Notes: a model not told the origin generated them from the letters alone. A stretch of DNA of 64,000 nt from JAJVID01 sp035714085 (GCA_035714085.1 DASTMP010000241.1:16068-80067); one strand, 5' to 3'. Positions 33,825 to 43,602 are shown, numbered from the stretch's first letter. Program-made: numbers and translations.

Positions 33825-34835
33825 ATGATCATAGTAATGGAAGAGAACGCGACCGAGGAGCAGATCGTCCGGGTCGTGGATCGTTTGATCAAACTCGGTT
33901 TCGACATTCACCGTTCGACGGGATCGCGCTACACGCTGCTTGGCGCGGTAGGCTCGCGCGTTGCTGACCCGCGCGAGCTGGAACTGCTCGAAGGCGTCAA
34001 CAAGGTGGCGCAAGTCAGCGCGCCGTACAAGCTGGCCGCGCGCGCCTTCAAACCCGAAGGGACAAAGATCGAGATCGGAGACGTGGTCATAGGCGGCGAG
34101 CAGGTGGTCGTGATGGCCGGTCCGGGCGTGGTCGAAAGCCGTGAGCAGATGGAGACAATCGCCGGCCGGTTGGCGAAGCGCGGCGTGCGCGTCTTGCGAG
34201 GCGGCGCGTTCAGGACGAGCGATGATCCTTACGGCTTTCAAGGTTTGGGCGAGGAGGGATTGAAGCTGCTGCGCGAAGTGGCTGACCGCCATCGGATGCT
34301 GACGCATTCGACGATCTTCGACGCGGCGCAACTGCCGCTCTTCGCGCGCTACGTAGACATCGTCCAGGTAAGCGAACGCGACATGCGGAATTACGCCCTC
34401 TTGAAAGAAATTGCGAAGCTGGGCAAGCCGGTGATGTTGCGCCGCGGCGCATCGTCGACAATCGAAGAGGCGTTGATGGCGGCGGATTACGTGATGCGCT
34501 GCGGCGATCATCAGGTGATCGTCTGCGAGCGCGGGATCAGAACGTTCGAGACTTACACCCGCCACACGCTCGATCTTTCGGCGATCCCAGTGATCAAAAA
34601 ACTCTCGAGCCTGCCGATCATCGTCGATCCGAGCCGCGCGATGGGCCGTCGCGACAAGGTCCCGCCGATGGCTCGCGCCGCCGTCGCGGCCGGGGCGGAC
34701 GGATTGCTCATCGAAGTTCATCAAGATCCCGAGCACGCGCTCTCGGACGGGGCGCAATCACTCACTCTAGAACAATTCGACAAACTCATCGATCAACTCC
34801 GCCTGATCGCGTCGGCGGTGGAGAGGGCGCTGTGA
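33825..34835 (+). CDS. aroF: DAHP synthase homologue lacking two metal ligands
   Basis: 336 residues; an N-terminal ferredoxin-like regulatory domain (about 1-70) plus the (beta/alpha)8 domain of the class I beta (Thermotoga-type) 3-deoxy-D-arabino-heptulosonate 7-phosphate synthase. Overall fold blocks are good: GVRVLRGGAF, YGFQGLGEEGLKLLREVA, TIEEALMAADYV, CERGIRTFETYTRHTLDLSAIPVIK, RAAVAAGADGLLIEVH, ALSDGAQSL. However, the metal ligand Cys of AGPCSVE is Gly101, the metal ligand His of DPSH is Arg271, KPRTSPY is RTSDDPY (130-136), and the KRG lysine is Arg. Glu297 and Asp308 remain. Normal DAHP synthase activity is doubtful; it could be regulatory or do another reaction. The stop overlaps tyrA by four bases. 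Confidence 0.85.
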   Translation: MIIVMEENATEEQIVRVVDRLIKLGFDIHRSTGSRYTLLGAVGSRVADPRELELLEGVNKVAQVSAPYKLAARAFKPEGTKIEIGDVVIGGEQVVVMAGPGVVESREQMETIAGRLAKRGVRVLRGGAFRTSDDPYGFQGLGEEGLKLLREVADRHRMLTHSTIFDAAQLPLFARYVDIVQVSERDMRNYALLKEIAKLGKPVMLRRGASSTIEEALMAADYVMRCGDHQVIVCERGIRTFETYTRHTLDLSAIPVIKKLSSLPIIVDPSRAMGRRDKVPPMARAAVAAGADGLLIEVHQDPEHALSDGAQSLTLEQFDKLIDQLRLIASAVERAL

Positions 34836-35734
34836 GCGAGTTCGGGCGCGTCTGCATCGTCGGTTGCGGCCTGATCGGCGGATCGTTCGCGCTCGCCTTG
34901 CGGCGGGCCGGGTTCGCGGGGCGGATCACCGCTTGCGGCGGATCGCGCTCGCCGCGCCTGGCGGTCGAGCGCGGAGTCGTCGATGCCGTCGAAGAGAGCT
35001 TCGAGCGCGGCGAGGTTTGCGAAGCCGATCTGATCTATCTGGCCGCGCCCATCGGCGGGATCATTGATTTCCTGCGGACCAGTTCGGAGCGGATCAGACC
35101 TGGCGCGACCGTCACCGACGCCGGGAGCACGAAGGTCGAAATCTGCCGCGTGGCCGCGCGGCTGTTGCCGGCTGGCGTGACGTTCATTGGCGGCCACCCG
35201 ATGGCCGGAGGCGAAAACACCGGCGTCCAGTTCGCGCGAGCCGATCTGTTCGACCGCGCGTCCTACGCATTGATGATCGGGCAGGGAACTGACGAGGCTG
35301 AGTTCGAACGTTTCAGATCGCTTGTCGAATCGATTGGCGCGCGGGTTCTACTCACCCGACCCGAAGATCACGACGCGGCGGTCGCGCTGATCAGCCATCT
35401 GCCGCAACTCGTCGCGAGCGCGCTGGCCTCTTTGCTCGCCCCTGACCGCGAAGTCGCGGTCGCCGATCGCGCGCTGGCCCGGGCGTTGGCCGCGACCGGC
35501 TGGCGCGACATGACGCGGCTCGCGGGCAGCGCATGGAGCGTCTGGCGTGACATCTGTTTGACCAATCAGCCTAACATCTCGAACACGCTCGGCTCACTCA
35601 TCTCCGAGTTGCAATCGCTCAAAGACGCGCTCGACGCGCGCGATTTCAACCGGGCGCGCGATCTGTTCGCTGAAGCCAACAGGTCGGTCGCCGAGCAGCG
35701 CGCGTTGCATTACTCCGAATTCGAGAAGTTGTAA
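34832..35734 (+). CDS. tyrA: prephenate dehydrogenase
   Basis: 300 residues from a GTG that overlaps the previous stop (GTGA). It oxidatively decarboxylates prephenate to 4-hydroxyphenylpyruvate for tyrosine. The NAD motif is VCIVGCGLIGGSFALAL. DLIYLAAPIGGIIDFL, TVTDAGSTKVEIC, FIGGHPMAGGENTGVQFARADLF with the catalytic-site His, and HDAAVALISHLPQLVASALAS are the usual blocks. There is no ACT or chorismate-mutase fusion; the mutase is a separate upstream gene. The gene ends the aromatic cluster. Confidence 0.95.
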   Translation: MSEFGRVCIVGCGLIGGSFALALRRAGFAGRITACGGSRSPRLAVERGVVDAVEESFERGEVCEADLIYLAAPIGGIIDFLRTSSERIRPGATVTDAGSTKVEICRVAARLLPAGVTFIGGHPMAGGENTGVQFARADLFDRASYALMIGQGTDEAEFERFRSLVESIGARVLLTRPEDHDAAVALISHLPQLVASALASLLAPDREVAVADRALARALAATGWRDMTRLAGSAWSVWRDICLTNQPNISNTLGSLISELQSLKDALDARDFNRARDLFAEANRSVAEQRALHYSEFEKL

Positions 35735-36352
35735 GCGAGAAAACCGATGACAGAACTACAACATGGGAAGACGCAGGGTTTTTCTGTCAGCTCTTTTGAA
35801 TTTCAAAAACTCAGCCTCGAAGCGATCGGATCATTGCGATCGGACAATTGGTCCGATGCTTTCACAATAACCCTTCATGTATAAGAAGACGTAAAACAGA
35901 AGAAATTTTGCCAAATAATTTTCAGATGGAGGGCGAGATTAATAATCGGACGTTGGCAGCGTTATTAACGGGGCCGATCGATAGCGTTATTAACCTGTTA
36001 CTAGCAGTAAACCCATTGACCACTTGAAAATGTCCGAATAAGCTGGCCACGATTTCAACGTTTTCAATCCCCTGACAATAAGTAACCAAAGAATAACAGG
36101 GCGTGATTAATTAAAAGCGTTCTTCACATCATTCCAGGACACGATTATCTGCAGCGACATCGTCAGAAGATATGAGTTCGTATTCTGTAGTTATTAGCTA
36201 AACGCGGACGACAGAATTTGGTGTGTGGAAGGGAAGTCTCACGCAAAAAGCGCGAAAGGCGCTGATGTCGTGGTGTGTCCATTAGCGGTAAGTCCATCAA
36301 CCGCGGTTTGCGCCATAGATGGCCCAAGCCCATGCCAGATTACGGAGGAAAA
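35735..36352. promoter_or_regulatory. 618-bp AT-richer leader of the cell-wall island
   Basis: I see no gene. The base composition is clearly more AT-rich than the surroundings. AGCGTTATTAAC occurs twice as a direct repeat (35958-35969 and 35983-35994, 25 bp apart), a plausible operator. A small hairpin ATCGGAC/GTCCGAT lies at 35839-35857. The segment before the GH9 gene (36230-36345) may be an untranslated leader. It is the obvious place for the control of the downstream secreted enzymes. Confidence 0.45.
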
Positions 36353-39300
36353 ATGAAATCGGTGATTGATTCGATCAGAAGGTCTTTCCCGAACAGGCAC
36401 AGATGGGCGCTGGTTTTTGCCGTTTTTCTGACGGCCATCCTAATTGCCGGCCCCGACAAGTCAAACACAACAAAGGCACAAGGCCCAATCTTCAATTACG
36501 GGGAGGCTCTGCAGAAATCACTCTTTTTTTACGAAGCGCAGCAATCCGGGGTCTTGCCCGATTGGAACCGCGTTAACTGGCGCGGCGATTCGGGGTTGAA
36601 TGACGGCGCGGACGTAGGCAGAGACCTGACAGGCGGTTGGTACGACGCCGGCGATCACGTCAAATTCGGGTTGCCGATGGCAGGCTCGGTGACGATGCTG
36701 GCGCTGGGCGCGATCGAATATCGCTCCGCCTATGTTCAGAGCGGGCAACTCACGCATCTGCTCAACAACCTTCGCTTCGTCAATGACTACTTCATCAAGG
36801 CGCACACGGCGCCGAACGAGTTATATGGGCAGGTCGGCGCCGGCGGATCAGATCACGCCTGGTGGGGACCGGCCGAGGTCAGGCAGACGGCTCGACCGGC
36901 TTTTCGGATCACATCCTCCTGTCCCGGTTCGGACCTGGCCGGAGAGACGGCGGCGGCCATGGCCGCTTCGTCTATGGTCTTCCGCCCGACCGATCCCGGT
37001 TACGCCGACACGCTGCTCATGCATGCGCAGCAACTCTATAGTTTTGCTGATAACTTCCGCGGGAAGTATAGCGATTGCATCACCGACGCGCAGGGCTTTT
37101 ACAACTCGTTCAGCGGATTCAACGACGAGCTTGTCTGGGGCGCGATCTGGCTCTATCGCGCCACTAACGACCCCGCCTATCTGGCCAAAGCTCAGTCTTA
37201 CTACGCCAATCTGAGCAACGAACCGCAGACGACCACCAAGTCTTTCAGATGGACGCTATCCTGGGATGATAAGTCCTATGGTTGTTATGTGTTACTGTCG
37301 AACCTGACTAACAATCCGACATATCGCGCCGACGCTGAGCGATGGCTGGATTATTGGAGCATCGGCGCGGGCTTGCGCACTGCGGGTGGACTTGCTTACG
37401 TGGATACCGCGGGATGGGGCGCGCTTCGCTACGCGGCTAACACAGCCTTTCTCGCCCTGGTGTACAGCGACCAGTTGACCGATGCGACCAAGAAGCAACG
37501 CTATCACGACTTCGCGGTCAGGCAGATCAACTACGCGCTCGGCCAAAACCCGCGCAACAGCAGTTATGTCGTAGGCTTCGGCGTCAACTCGCCGCATAAC
37601 GTGCATCACCGCACCGCACACGGCTCCTGGAGCGACAACATCAACGAGCCGGTAAACAGCCGTCACACAATCTATGGCGCCCTGGTCGGCGGACCGGACA
37701 CCAGCGACAATTACACCGATAATCGCCAGGACTTTACCAAGAACGAGATCGCATGCGATTACAACGCAGGCTTTACGAGCGCGCTGGCGCGCCTCTATCA
37801 GGAATTCGGCGGGCAGCCGCTGCCAAACTTCCCGGCCCCGGAACCTCCGGACATGGATGAAATGTACGTGGAGGCCGGAGTCAACGCTTCGGGAACCAAT
37901 TTCACTGAGATCCGAGCGTTCGTCAACAACAAATCAGCCTTCCCGGCCCGCATGGGGGACCATCTCTCGTTCCGTTACTTCTTCACGCTCGAACCCGGCG
38001 TGACTCCCGGGATGATCACCATCAACAGCAACTTTAATCAGGGCGCGACGGTCTCCACTCCACAACTCCTCTCGGGTTCAACCTATTTCGTCAAGGTGGA
38101 TTTCACCGGGACCCTGATCTATCCCGGCGGGCAATCGAACTTCCGCAAAGAGGTGCAGTTCAGGATGACCAGCTCCGGCGCGTGGGATCCGAGCAACGAT
38201 TGGTCATTCACGGGAATAGCGACCACGCCGGGCGCGACTCCCGTCAAGGCGCCGAACATCTCACTATACGACGGCGCGACCAAGGTCTTCGGCGCTGAGC
38301 CGGGACCGGCCACGCCGGATTTCGCCGTTTCCGCCAGTCCCACAAGCCTGACGGTCAATCGAGGCGCGAGCGGGACGAGTACGATCACAGTCACTCGCAG
38401 CGGAGGTTTCACCAGCGGCGTGACATTGAGCGCGAGCGGATTGCCGACAGGCGTGACCGCAAGTTTCAGCCCGAACCCGGCGACCGGCAATAGCAGCGTT
38501 CTTACCCTAACCTCGTCTAGTACTGCGACGCTCGGAGCGGCCACAATCACCGTGACCGGAACCGGCGGCGGTCTGACGCGGACAACGCCGATCAGCCTTA
38601 CCGTGACCCAGCCTGCGACCCCAGACTTTGCGCTCTCCGCAAATCCAGCGAGCCTGACGGTCAATCGCGGCGCGAGTGGGACGAGCACGATTGCGGTTAC
38701 ACGAAGCGGCGGCTTCAGCGACGGCGTGACATTGAGCGCGAGCGGATTGCCGACAGGCGTGACCGCAAGTTTCAGCCCGAACCCGGCGACCGGCAATAGC
38801 AGCGTTCTGACGCTGACGGCGTCGGCCACGGCGACGCTCGGAGCGGCCACAATCACCGTGACCGGAACCGGAGGCGGGTTGATGCGGAGCGCTTCGGTCG
38901 GCCTGACCGTGGCCCAACCTGCGACGCCGGACTTTGCGCTCTCCGCAAATTCAGCGAGCCTGACGATCAATCGCGGCGCGAGCGGGACGAGCACGATTGC
39001 GGTCACACGAAGCGGCGGCTTCAGCGACGGCGTGACATTGAGCGCGAGCGGATTGCCGACAGGCGTGACCGCGAGTTTCAACCCGAATCCGGCGACAGGT
39101 GGGAGCAGCCTCCTGACCCTCTCGGTGTCGGGCACGGCGACGCTTGGAGCGGCCACAATCACCGTGACCGGGACTGCCGGAAGTTTGACTCGAACTACGG
39201 CTATCAGTCTCACGGTGAACGATGGCAGCGGCGGCGGCAATGGCGGAGTGACTGTGACAGCGGCGATCAACGCCAGCGGCCCCTGGTTCAACGAAGAGGC

Positions 39301-39613
39301 GATCCGGCTGAATAACACCGGCGTTCTCACAGCGCTCTCGGTCACGATCGTCATCCAGCGTACCACCGGCGTCGGCTTCAATGGAATATACAACACCGTC
39401 GGCGGGCAAGTCCTGCAGAGCAATACTGTCACGCCGACGGCTATCACTTATCAATTCACTCTTGCGTCGGGACAGACGCTTGGCCCCGGTACAAATCGAA
39501 CCTTCGCAGCTCAGACGGGTGGGAATGGGACAACCCATCCTACAGCCGGCGATACCTGGGTCGTCAGCTATACGACCGGTGGGGTTATTTTCACCCAGAC
39601 CGGGACATTTTAA
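36353..39613 (+). CDS. secreted GH9 endoglucanase with CBM3, Ig repeats and shared C-terminal domain
   Basis: 1086 residues from ATG 36353, with GGAGG upstream. A signal peptide (about 1-42) is followed by a GH9 domain (about 48-490): GGWYDAGDHVKFGLP with Asp98/Asp101 as base/nucleophile candidates, HHRTAHGS, and NEIACDYNAG with Glu465 as acid. A CBM3 (about 500-645, LYVEAG-type family 3c layout) follows directly, the arrangement of processive endoglucanases. Three 102-residue NEW3-like repeats (about 650-960) come next. The ends of the repeats are nearly identical at DNA level. The last 120 residues (from GGVTVTAAINASGPWF) form the shared domain ending in GTF. It should act on amorphous and crystalline cellulose outside the cell. 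Confidence 0.95.
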   Translation: MKSVIDSIRRSFPNRHRWALVFAVFLTAILIAGPDKSNTTKAQGPIFNYGEALQKSLFFYEAQQSGVLPDWNRVNWRGDSGLNDGADVGRDLTGGWYDAGDHVKFGLPMAGSVTMLALGAIEYRSAYVQSGQLTHLLNNLRFVNDYFIKAHTAPNELYGQVGAGGSDHAWWGPAEVRQTARPAFRITSSCPGSDLAGETAAAMAASSMVFRPTDPGYADTLLMHAQQLYSFADNFRGKYSDCITDAQGFYNSFSGFNDELVWGAIWLYRATNDPAYLAKAQSYYANLSNEPQTTTKSFRWTLSWDDKSYGCYVLLSNLTNNPTYRADAERWLDYWSIGAGLRTAGGLAYVDTAGWGALRYAANTAFLALVYSDQLTDATKKQRYHDFAVRQINYALGQNPRNSSYVVGFGVNSPHNVHHRTAHGSWSDNINEPVNSRHTIYGALVGGPDTSDNYTDNRQDFTKNEIACDYNAGFTSALARLYQEFGGQPLPNFPAPEPPDMDEMYVEAGVNASGTNFTEIRAFVNNKSAFPARMGDHLSFRYFFTLEPGVTPGMITINSNFNQGATVSTPQLLSGSTYFVKVDFTGTLIYPGGQSNFRKEVQFRMTSSGAWDPSNDWSFTGIATTPGATPVKAPNISLYDGATKVFGAEPGPATPDFAVSASPTSLTVNRGASGTSTITVTRSGGFTSGVTLSASGLPTGVTASFSPNPATGNSSVLTLTSSSTATLGAATITVTGTGGGLTRTTPISLTVTQPATPDFALSANPASLTVNRGASGTSTIAVTRSGGFSDGVTLSASGLPTGVTASFSPNPATGNSSVLTLTASATATLGAATITVTGTGGGLMRSASVGLTVAQPATPDFALSANSASLTINRGASGTSTIAVTRSGGFSDGVTLSASGLPTGVTASFNPNPATGGSSLLTLSVSGTATLGAATITVTGTAGSLTRTTAISLTVNDGSGGGNGGVTVTAAINASGPWFNEEAIRLNNTGVLTALSVTIVIQRTTGVGFNGIYNTVGGQVLQSNTVTPTAITYQFTLASGQTLGPGTNRTFAAQTGGNGTTHPTAGDTWVVSYTTGGVIFTQTGTF

Positions 39614-39744
39614 GTAATGCCGCGCAGGTGTGGGACAGACTTACGGTCTTTGAGAAATCAACGCCGACAGCTTCTTCTCGGTCGCCGCAGCGACCACGTG
39701 ATTCTAGCTCGGCCTTTCAAGGCCGAGGCAAACGCGCATCCGCC

Positions 39745-39807
39745 TTCAGTCGCGGCAGCGACGGTTGAGTTTGCCGATCAGACTCAACCGTCGCTGCCGC
39801 GACTGAA
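39745..39807. repeat. perfect 26-bp inverted repeat
   Basis: Arms 39745-39770 and 39782-39807 match exactly; the loop is 11 nt. Similar CAACCG(T/C)CGC words recur at about 39850-39877 and 44730-44745, so this is a small local repeat family in the gaps of the cell-wall island. Confidence 0.93.
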
Positions 39808-40077
39808 ACGACTATGTGGACGCTCTCTCCCGGCTTTGAAAAGCCGGGCTAAGCTCAATCGCCGCTGCCGCGGCTGAAGAAGTGTTGTCACATTTATTTT
39901 CAAGACTATAAGCCTATCCCACTCCCGCGGCGCCGAGACAGCGCGGCGCGATGGACGGACTAAACCCAGTCCAACTCCCGCGTTGGAAAGTAACTGCTCA
40001 GCCTTGCGGCCGCTGTAGCGACGTTCGAACTTGGCCGTGTCCTCCCGGGCGCGGGAAGACGAACCATGATTAGTCGA

Positions 40078-40126
40078 GTCGCCGCCGGTTGAATCTCTGG
40101 TTTAACGGAATTCAACCGGCGGCGAC
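40078..40126. repeat. perfect 17-bp inverted repeat upstream of GH74
   Basis: GTCGCCGCCGGTTGAAT and its exact complement flank a 15-nt loop, about 160 bp before the GH74 start. It could be a terminator remnant, an RNA hairpin or a regulator site. Confidence 0.9.
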
Positions 40127-40284
40127 CGACGGGGGGATTGCCTGGTTCGTCACACAGGTAATGCGTGGCCTGTCTGAGATCAATCGTCGCCGGGGCGGCT
40201 CCTGGCCGAGCAGTTACCCAAAAAAAAGAATAGATCCATCAATACAAGACAAACGCCATCACAGGCGCCAGCTACGGAGGTTAT

Positions 40285-43200
40285 ATGAAGAATACGTCAA
40301 CCGCCCTAAGGACTATTCTGTTGCGAGCCGCCTCGGTCCTCGTTCTATCTCTCATTACGATTGCGGCTACGCTCGTCTACAAATCGAGCGGCGCCACTGA
40401 TCCCGCGCTCGCGCAAACAACCGAGACCTACACATGGCGCAACGTCGCCATTGGCGGCGGTGGAGGGTTCGTTCCGGGCATCGTCTTCAACACTACCGAA
40501 CAGAACCTGATCTACGCGCGCACCGACATCGGCGGAGCCTACCGCTGGGATCAGAGCGCGGGTCGCTGGATTCCGCTGCTCGATTGGGTCGGCTTCGACG
40601 ATTGGAACCTGACTGGCGTCGACGGCCTCGCCACCGATCCGGTGGACCCCAATCGCCTTTACATCGCCGCCGGGACTTACACCAATGAATTCACGAGTCA
40701 GAACGGCGCAATCCTTCGCTCCACCGACCGTGGCGCCAGTTTTCAGCGAACGAATCTGCCCTTCAAAGTCGGCGGCAACATGCCGGGCCGATCGATGGGC
40801 GAGCGTCTGGCGATTGACCCCAATCGCAACAGCATCCTCTATTTCGGCGCCCGCAGCGGCAACGGCCTCTGGAGGAGCGCGGACTTCGGCGCGACCTGGT
40901 CACGAGTCACCAGCTTTCCCGTTTCGGGGACCTACGTCGAAGACCCCAGCAATTCCTACACCGGCGACATCATCGGCGTCGTGTGGGTGACTTTCGACCG
41001 CAGTACAGGGACTCCCGGCAATACGACTCAGACCATCTATGTCGGCGTGGCCGATAAGGGCAATAGCGTCTACCGCAGCACGAACGGCGGCGCGACGTGG
41101 TCGGCCGTCCCGGGGCAGCCCACAGGCTTCCTGCCTCATCACGGCGTTCTTGCGTCGAATGGGATGCTTTACATCAGTTACAGCGACGGCGCGGGCCCGT
41201 ACGACGGCGAAAAAGGCGACGTCTGGCGCTTCGACACGTCAAACGGGGCGTGGACGTTGATCAGTCCCGTGCCCTCCTCAAGCTCTGACGATTACTTCGG
41301 CTACGGCGGCCTTACGGTCGACGCGCAGAATCCCAATATCATTATGGTCGCCGCATTGAACTCGTGGTGGCCAGACACGATGCTCTTCCGCAGCCTCAAC
41401 GGCGGCTCCACGTGGACCAGAATCTGGGACTTCACTTCATACCCCAATCGCAGCTTCCGTTATTTGCAAAACATCACAGCCGCTCCGTGGTTGACGTTCA
41501 ACGCCAATCCTCAACTGCCCGAAATCACGCCGAAGCTCGGCTGGATGGTCGGAGACCTGGAGATCGATCCGTTCAATTCCGACCGGATGATGTACGGGAC
41601 GGGAGCGACTATCTACGGGAGCGACGATCTGACAACGTGGGACACGGGCGGTCAGATACATATCTCGGTCAAGGCGATCGGTCTGGAAGAGACCGCAGTT
41701 TTAGACCTGATCAGTCCGCCATCAGGAGCGCCTCTGTTGAGCGGGGTAGGGGACATCTGCGGCTTCCGCCACAACAGCCTGACTACGCCGACGACGATGA
41801 TGGGAAGCCCCACCTTCGTCAGCACCACCAGCCTCGATTACGCGGAACTCTCTCCGACCTTCATCGTTCGCGTGGGCAACGCCAACGCCGGCACGAATCG
41901 TTCCGGCTTCTCATTCGACGGCGGAACGAGCTGGTTTCAGGGCAGTACGGAGCCGGGCGGAGTCACTGGCGGCGGCAGCGTAGCGGCTGCGGCCAACGCG
42001 AGCCGCGTTGTCTGGAGTCCTTCCGGGGCCGCCGTAAACTTCTCGACCAACAACGGCAGTTCGTGGACGCAATCCGCCGGGATTCCTTCTGGCGCCAGAG
42101 TTGGATCGGATCGCGTCAACCCGATGAAGTTTTACGGGTTCGCCAACGGGACGTTCTACGTGAGTACGAACGGAGGGGCTAACTTCACAGCGGCGGCGAC
42201 GGGATTGCCGTCGAATTCCAAGTTCAAAGCCGTGCCGGGCCGCGAAGGGGACATCTGGCTTGCGGGAGGCGAGGGCGGACTCTGGCGTTCGACCAACTCC
42301 GGCGCCAGCTTCACTCAGGTAACCAGTGTCGAGGAAGCTGATACCATCGGCTTCGGCATGGCCGCTCCTGGGCAGAGTTACATGGCGCTCTACTCCAGCG
42401 CCCAGGTCAACGGCGTACGCGGCATATTCCGCTCGATCGACGCCGGAGCGAGCTGGGTGCGGATCAACGACGATCAGCATCAGTACGGCTCGACTAATGC
42501 GGCGATCACTGGCGACCCACGCGTCTTTGGCCGAGTTTACATCAGCACAAACGGGCGCGGCATCATTTACGGCGAGCCGAGCGGAACCGCCAATCCCGAT
42601 TTTGCGCTCTCTGCCAATCCTGCGAGCCTGACCATCAATCGCGGCGCGAGCGGAACCAGCGCGATCACCATCACGCGATCTGGCGGCTTCACCGGAAGCG
42701 TGTCCTTGAGCGCAAGCGGATTGCCGAGCGGCGTAACCGCGAGCTTCAACCCGACCTCGACAACGGGGACAAGTAGCACGCTGACCTTAGCCGCGTCGAG
42801 CACGGCCACTCTCGGCGCCGCCACTGTCACCGTTACTGGAACCGGCGGCGGCTTGACGCGTACAACAATGATCAACCTGACCGTAAATCAGCCACAGACG
42901 CCGGACTTCTCACTCTCCGCTAATCCTACCAGCCTGACCATCAATCGCGGCGCGAGCGGAACGAGCGCGATCACGATCACGCGAAGCGGCGGCTTCACCG
43001 ACGCCGTTGCTTTGAGCGCGAGTGGATTGCCGAGCGGCGTAACCGCGAGCTTCAATCCGGCCTCGACGACCGGGACGAGTAGCACGCTGACCTTAGCCGC
43101 GTCGAGCACGGCCACTCTCGGCGCCGCCACGGTCACCGTTACTGGAACTGGCGGCGGTTTGACGCGAACGACGCAGATCAATCTCACAGTAAACGACAGC

Positions 43201-43584
43201 GGGGGCGGAACCGGAGGAGTCACCGTTACGCCGGCGATCAACTCAAACGGTCCCTGGTTCAACGAAGAGGCCATCAGCCTGAGCAATACGGGCGTCATCA
43301 CCTCGCTCTCGATCACGGTCGTTATACAGCGCACTACCGGCGTGGCTTTCAATGGCCAATACAACACCGTGGGCAGTCAAATTCTCCAGAGTAATAGCAG
43401 CACGGCGACGACGATCACGTACCAGTTCAATCTGGCGACCGGTCAGACGCTCGGGCCGGCTACGAATCGCCTCTTCGCCGCGCAAATGAGCGGCTCTGGA
43501 ACAGTCCATCCCACGAGCGGTGACACTTACACGGTCACCTACACGACCGGCGGCGTGAGCTTCACGCAGACCGGACACTTCTAG
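40285..43584 (+). CDS. secreted GH74 xyloglucanase with Ig repeats and shared C-terminal domain
   Basis: 1099 residues; signal segment about 10-45. The GH74 domain (about 48-765) forms two seven-bladed propellers cutting xyloglucan. Candidate catalytic Asps are Asp81 in RTDIGGAYRW and Asp490 in GDICGFRH, both in conserved contexts. Repeated STDRGASF, STNGGATW and SLNGGSTW blades are visible. Two NEW3-like repeats (about 770-970) and the shared 120-residue domain (GGVTVTPAINSNGPWFNEE to TGHF) follow. It is likely to remove the xyloglucan coat from cellulose together with the neighbouring cellulases. Confidence 0.95.
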   Translation: MKNTSTALRTILLRAASVLVLSLITIAATLVYKSSGATDPALAQTTETYTWRNVAIGGGGGFVPGIVFNTTEQNLIYARTDIGGAYRWDQSAGRWIPLLDWVGFDDWNLTGVDGLATDPVDPNRLYIAAGTYTNEFTSQNGAILRSTDRGASFQRTNLPFKVGGNMPGRSMGERLAIDPNRNSILYFGARSGNGLWRSADFGATWSRVTSFPVSGTYVEDPSNSYTGDIIGVVWVTFDRSTGTPGNTTQTIYVGVADKGNSVYRSTNGGATWSAVPGQPTGFLPHHGVLASNGMLYISYSDGAGPYDGEKGDVWRFDTSNGAWTLISPVPSSSSDDYFGYGGLTVDAQNPNIIMVAALNSWWPDTMLFRSLNGGSTWTRIWDFTSYPNRSFRYLQNITAAPWLTFNANPQLPEITPKLGWMVGDLEIDPFNSDRMMYGTGATIYGSDDLTTWDTGGQIHISVKAIGLEETAVLDLISPPSGAPLLSGVGDICGFRHNSLTTPTTMMGSPTFVSTTSLDYAELSPTFIVRVGNANAGTNRSGFSFDGGTSWFQGSTEPGGVTGGGSVAAAANASRVVWSPSGAAVNFSTNNGSSWTQSAGIPSGARVGSDRVNPMKFYGFANGTFYVSTNGGANFTAAATGLPSNSKFKAVPGREGDIWLAGGEGGLWRSTNSGASFTQVTSVEEADTIGFGMAAPGQSYMALYSSAQVNGVRGIFRSIDAGASWVRINDDQHQYGSTNAAITGDPRVFGRVYISTNGRGIIYGEPSGTANPDFALSANPASLTINRGASGTSAITITRSGGFTGSVSLSASGLPSGVTASFNPTSTTGTSSTLTLAASSTATLGAATVTVTGTGGGLTRTTMINLTVNQPQTPDFSLSANPTSLTINRGASGTSAITITRSGGFTDAVALSASGLPSGVTASFNPASTTGTSSTLTLAASSTATLGAATVTVTGTGGGLTRTTQINLTVNDSGGGTGGVTVTPAINSNGPWFNEEAISLSNTGVITSLSITVVIQRTTGVAFNGQYNTVGSQILQSNSSTATTITYQFNLATGQTLGPATNRLFAAQMSGSGTVHPTSGDTYTVTYTTGGVSFTQTGHF

Positions 43585-43602
43585 AGCGGTTAACAATTGC
43601 AC

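Larger units (their letters stand above)
39614..40284. other. 671-bp gap with several palindromes
   Basis: I see no gene. 39745-39770 and 39782-39807 are perfect 26-bp arms (TTCAGTCGCGGCAGCGACGG...) around an 11-nt loop. 40078-40094 and 40110-40126 are perfect 17-bp arms (GTCGCCGCCGGTTGAAT). Smaller hairpins are CTCGGCCTTTCAAGGCCGAG and CCCGGCTTTGAAAAGCCGGG. The end (about 40140-40284) is probably the leader of the GH74 gene with GGAGG at 40276-40280. Confidence 0.7.

Noticed and set aside
36230..36345. GEMM-type riboswitch before the GH9 gene
   Set aside because: CACGCAAA is present, but the remaining conserved positions are missing.
38119..39447. Long minus-strand open frame opposite the Ig repeats of the first GH9
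   Set aside because: It mirrors the repetitive, GC-biased plus-strand coding sequence; similar mirror frames occur opposite every Ig-repeat or Calx-beta array. There is no ribosome site or family match.
39617..39877. Short plus-strand frame after the first GH9
   Set aside because: Runs through the palindromes, shows no ribosome site and no family resemblance.
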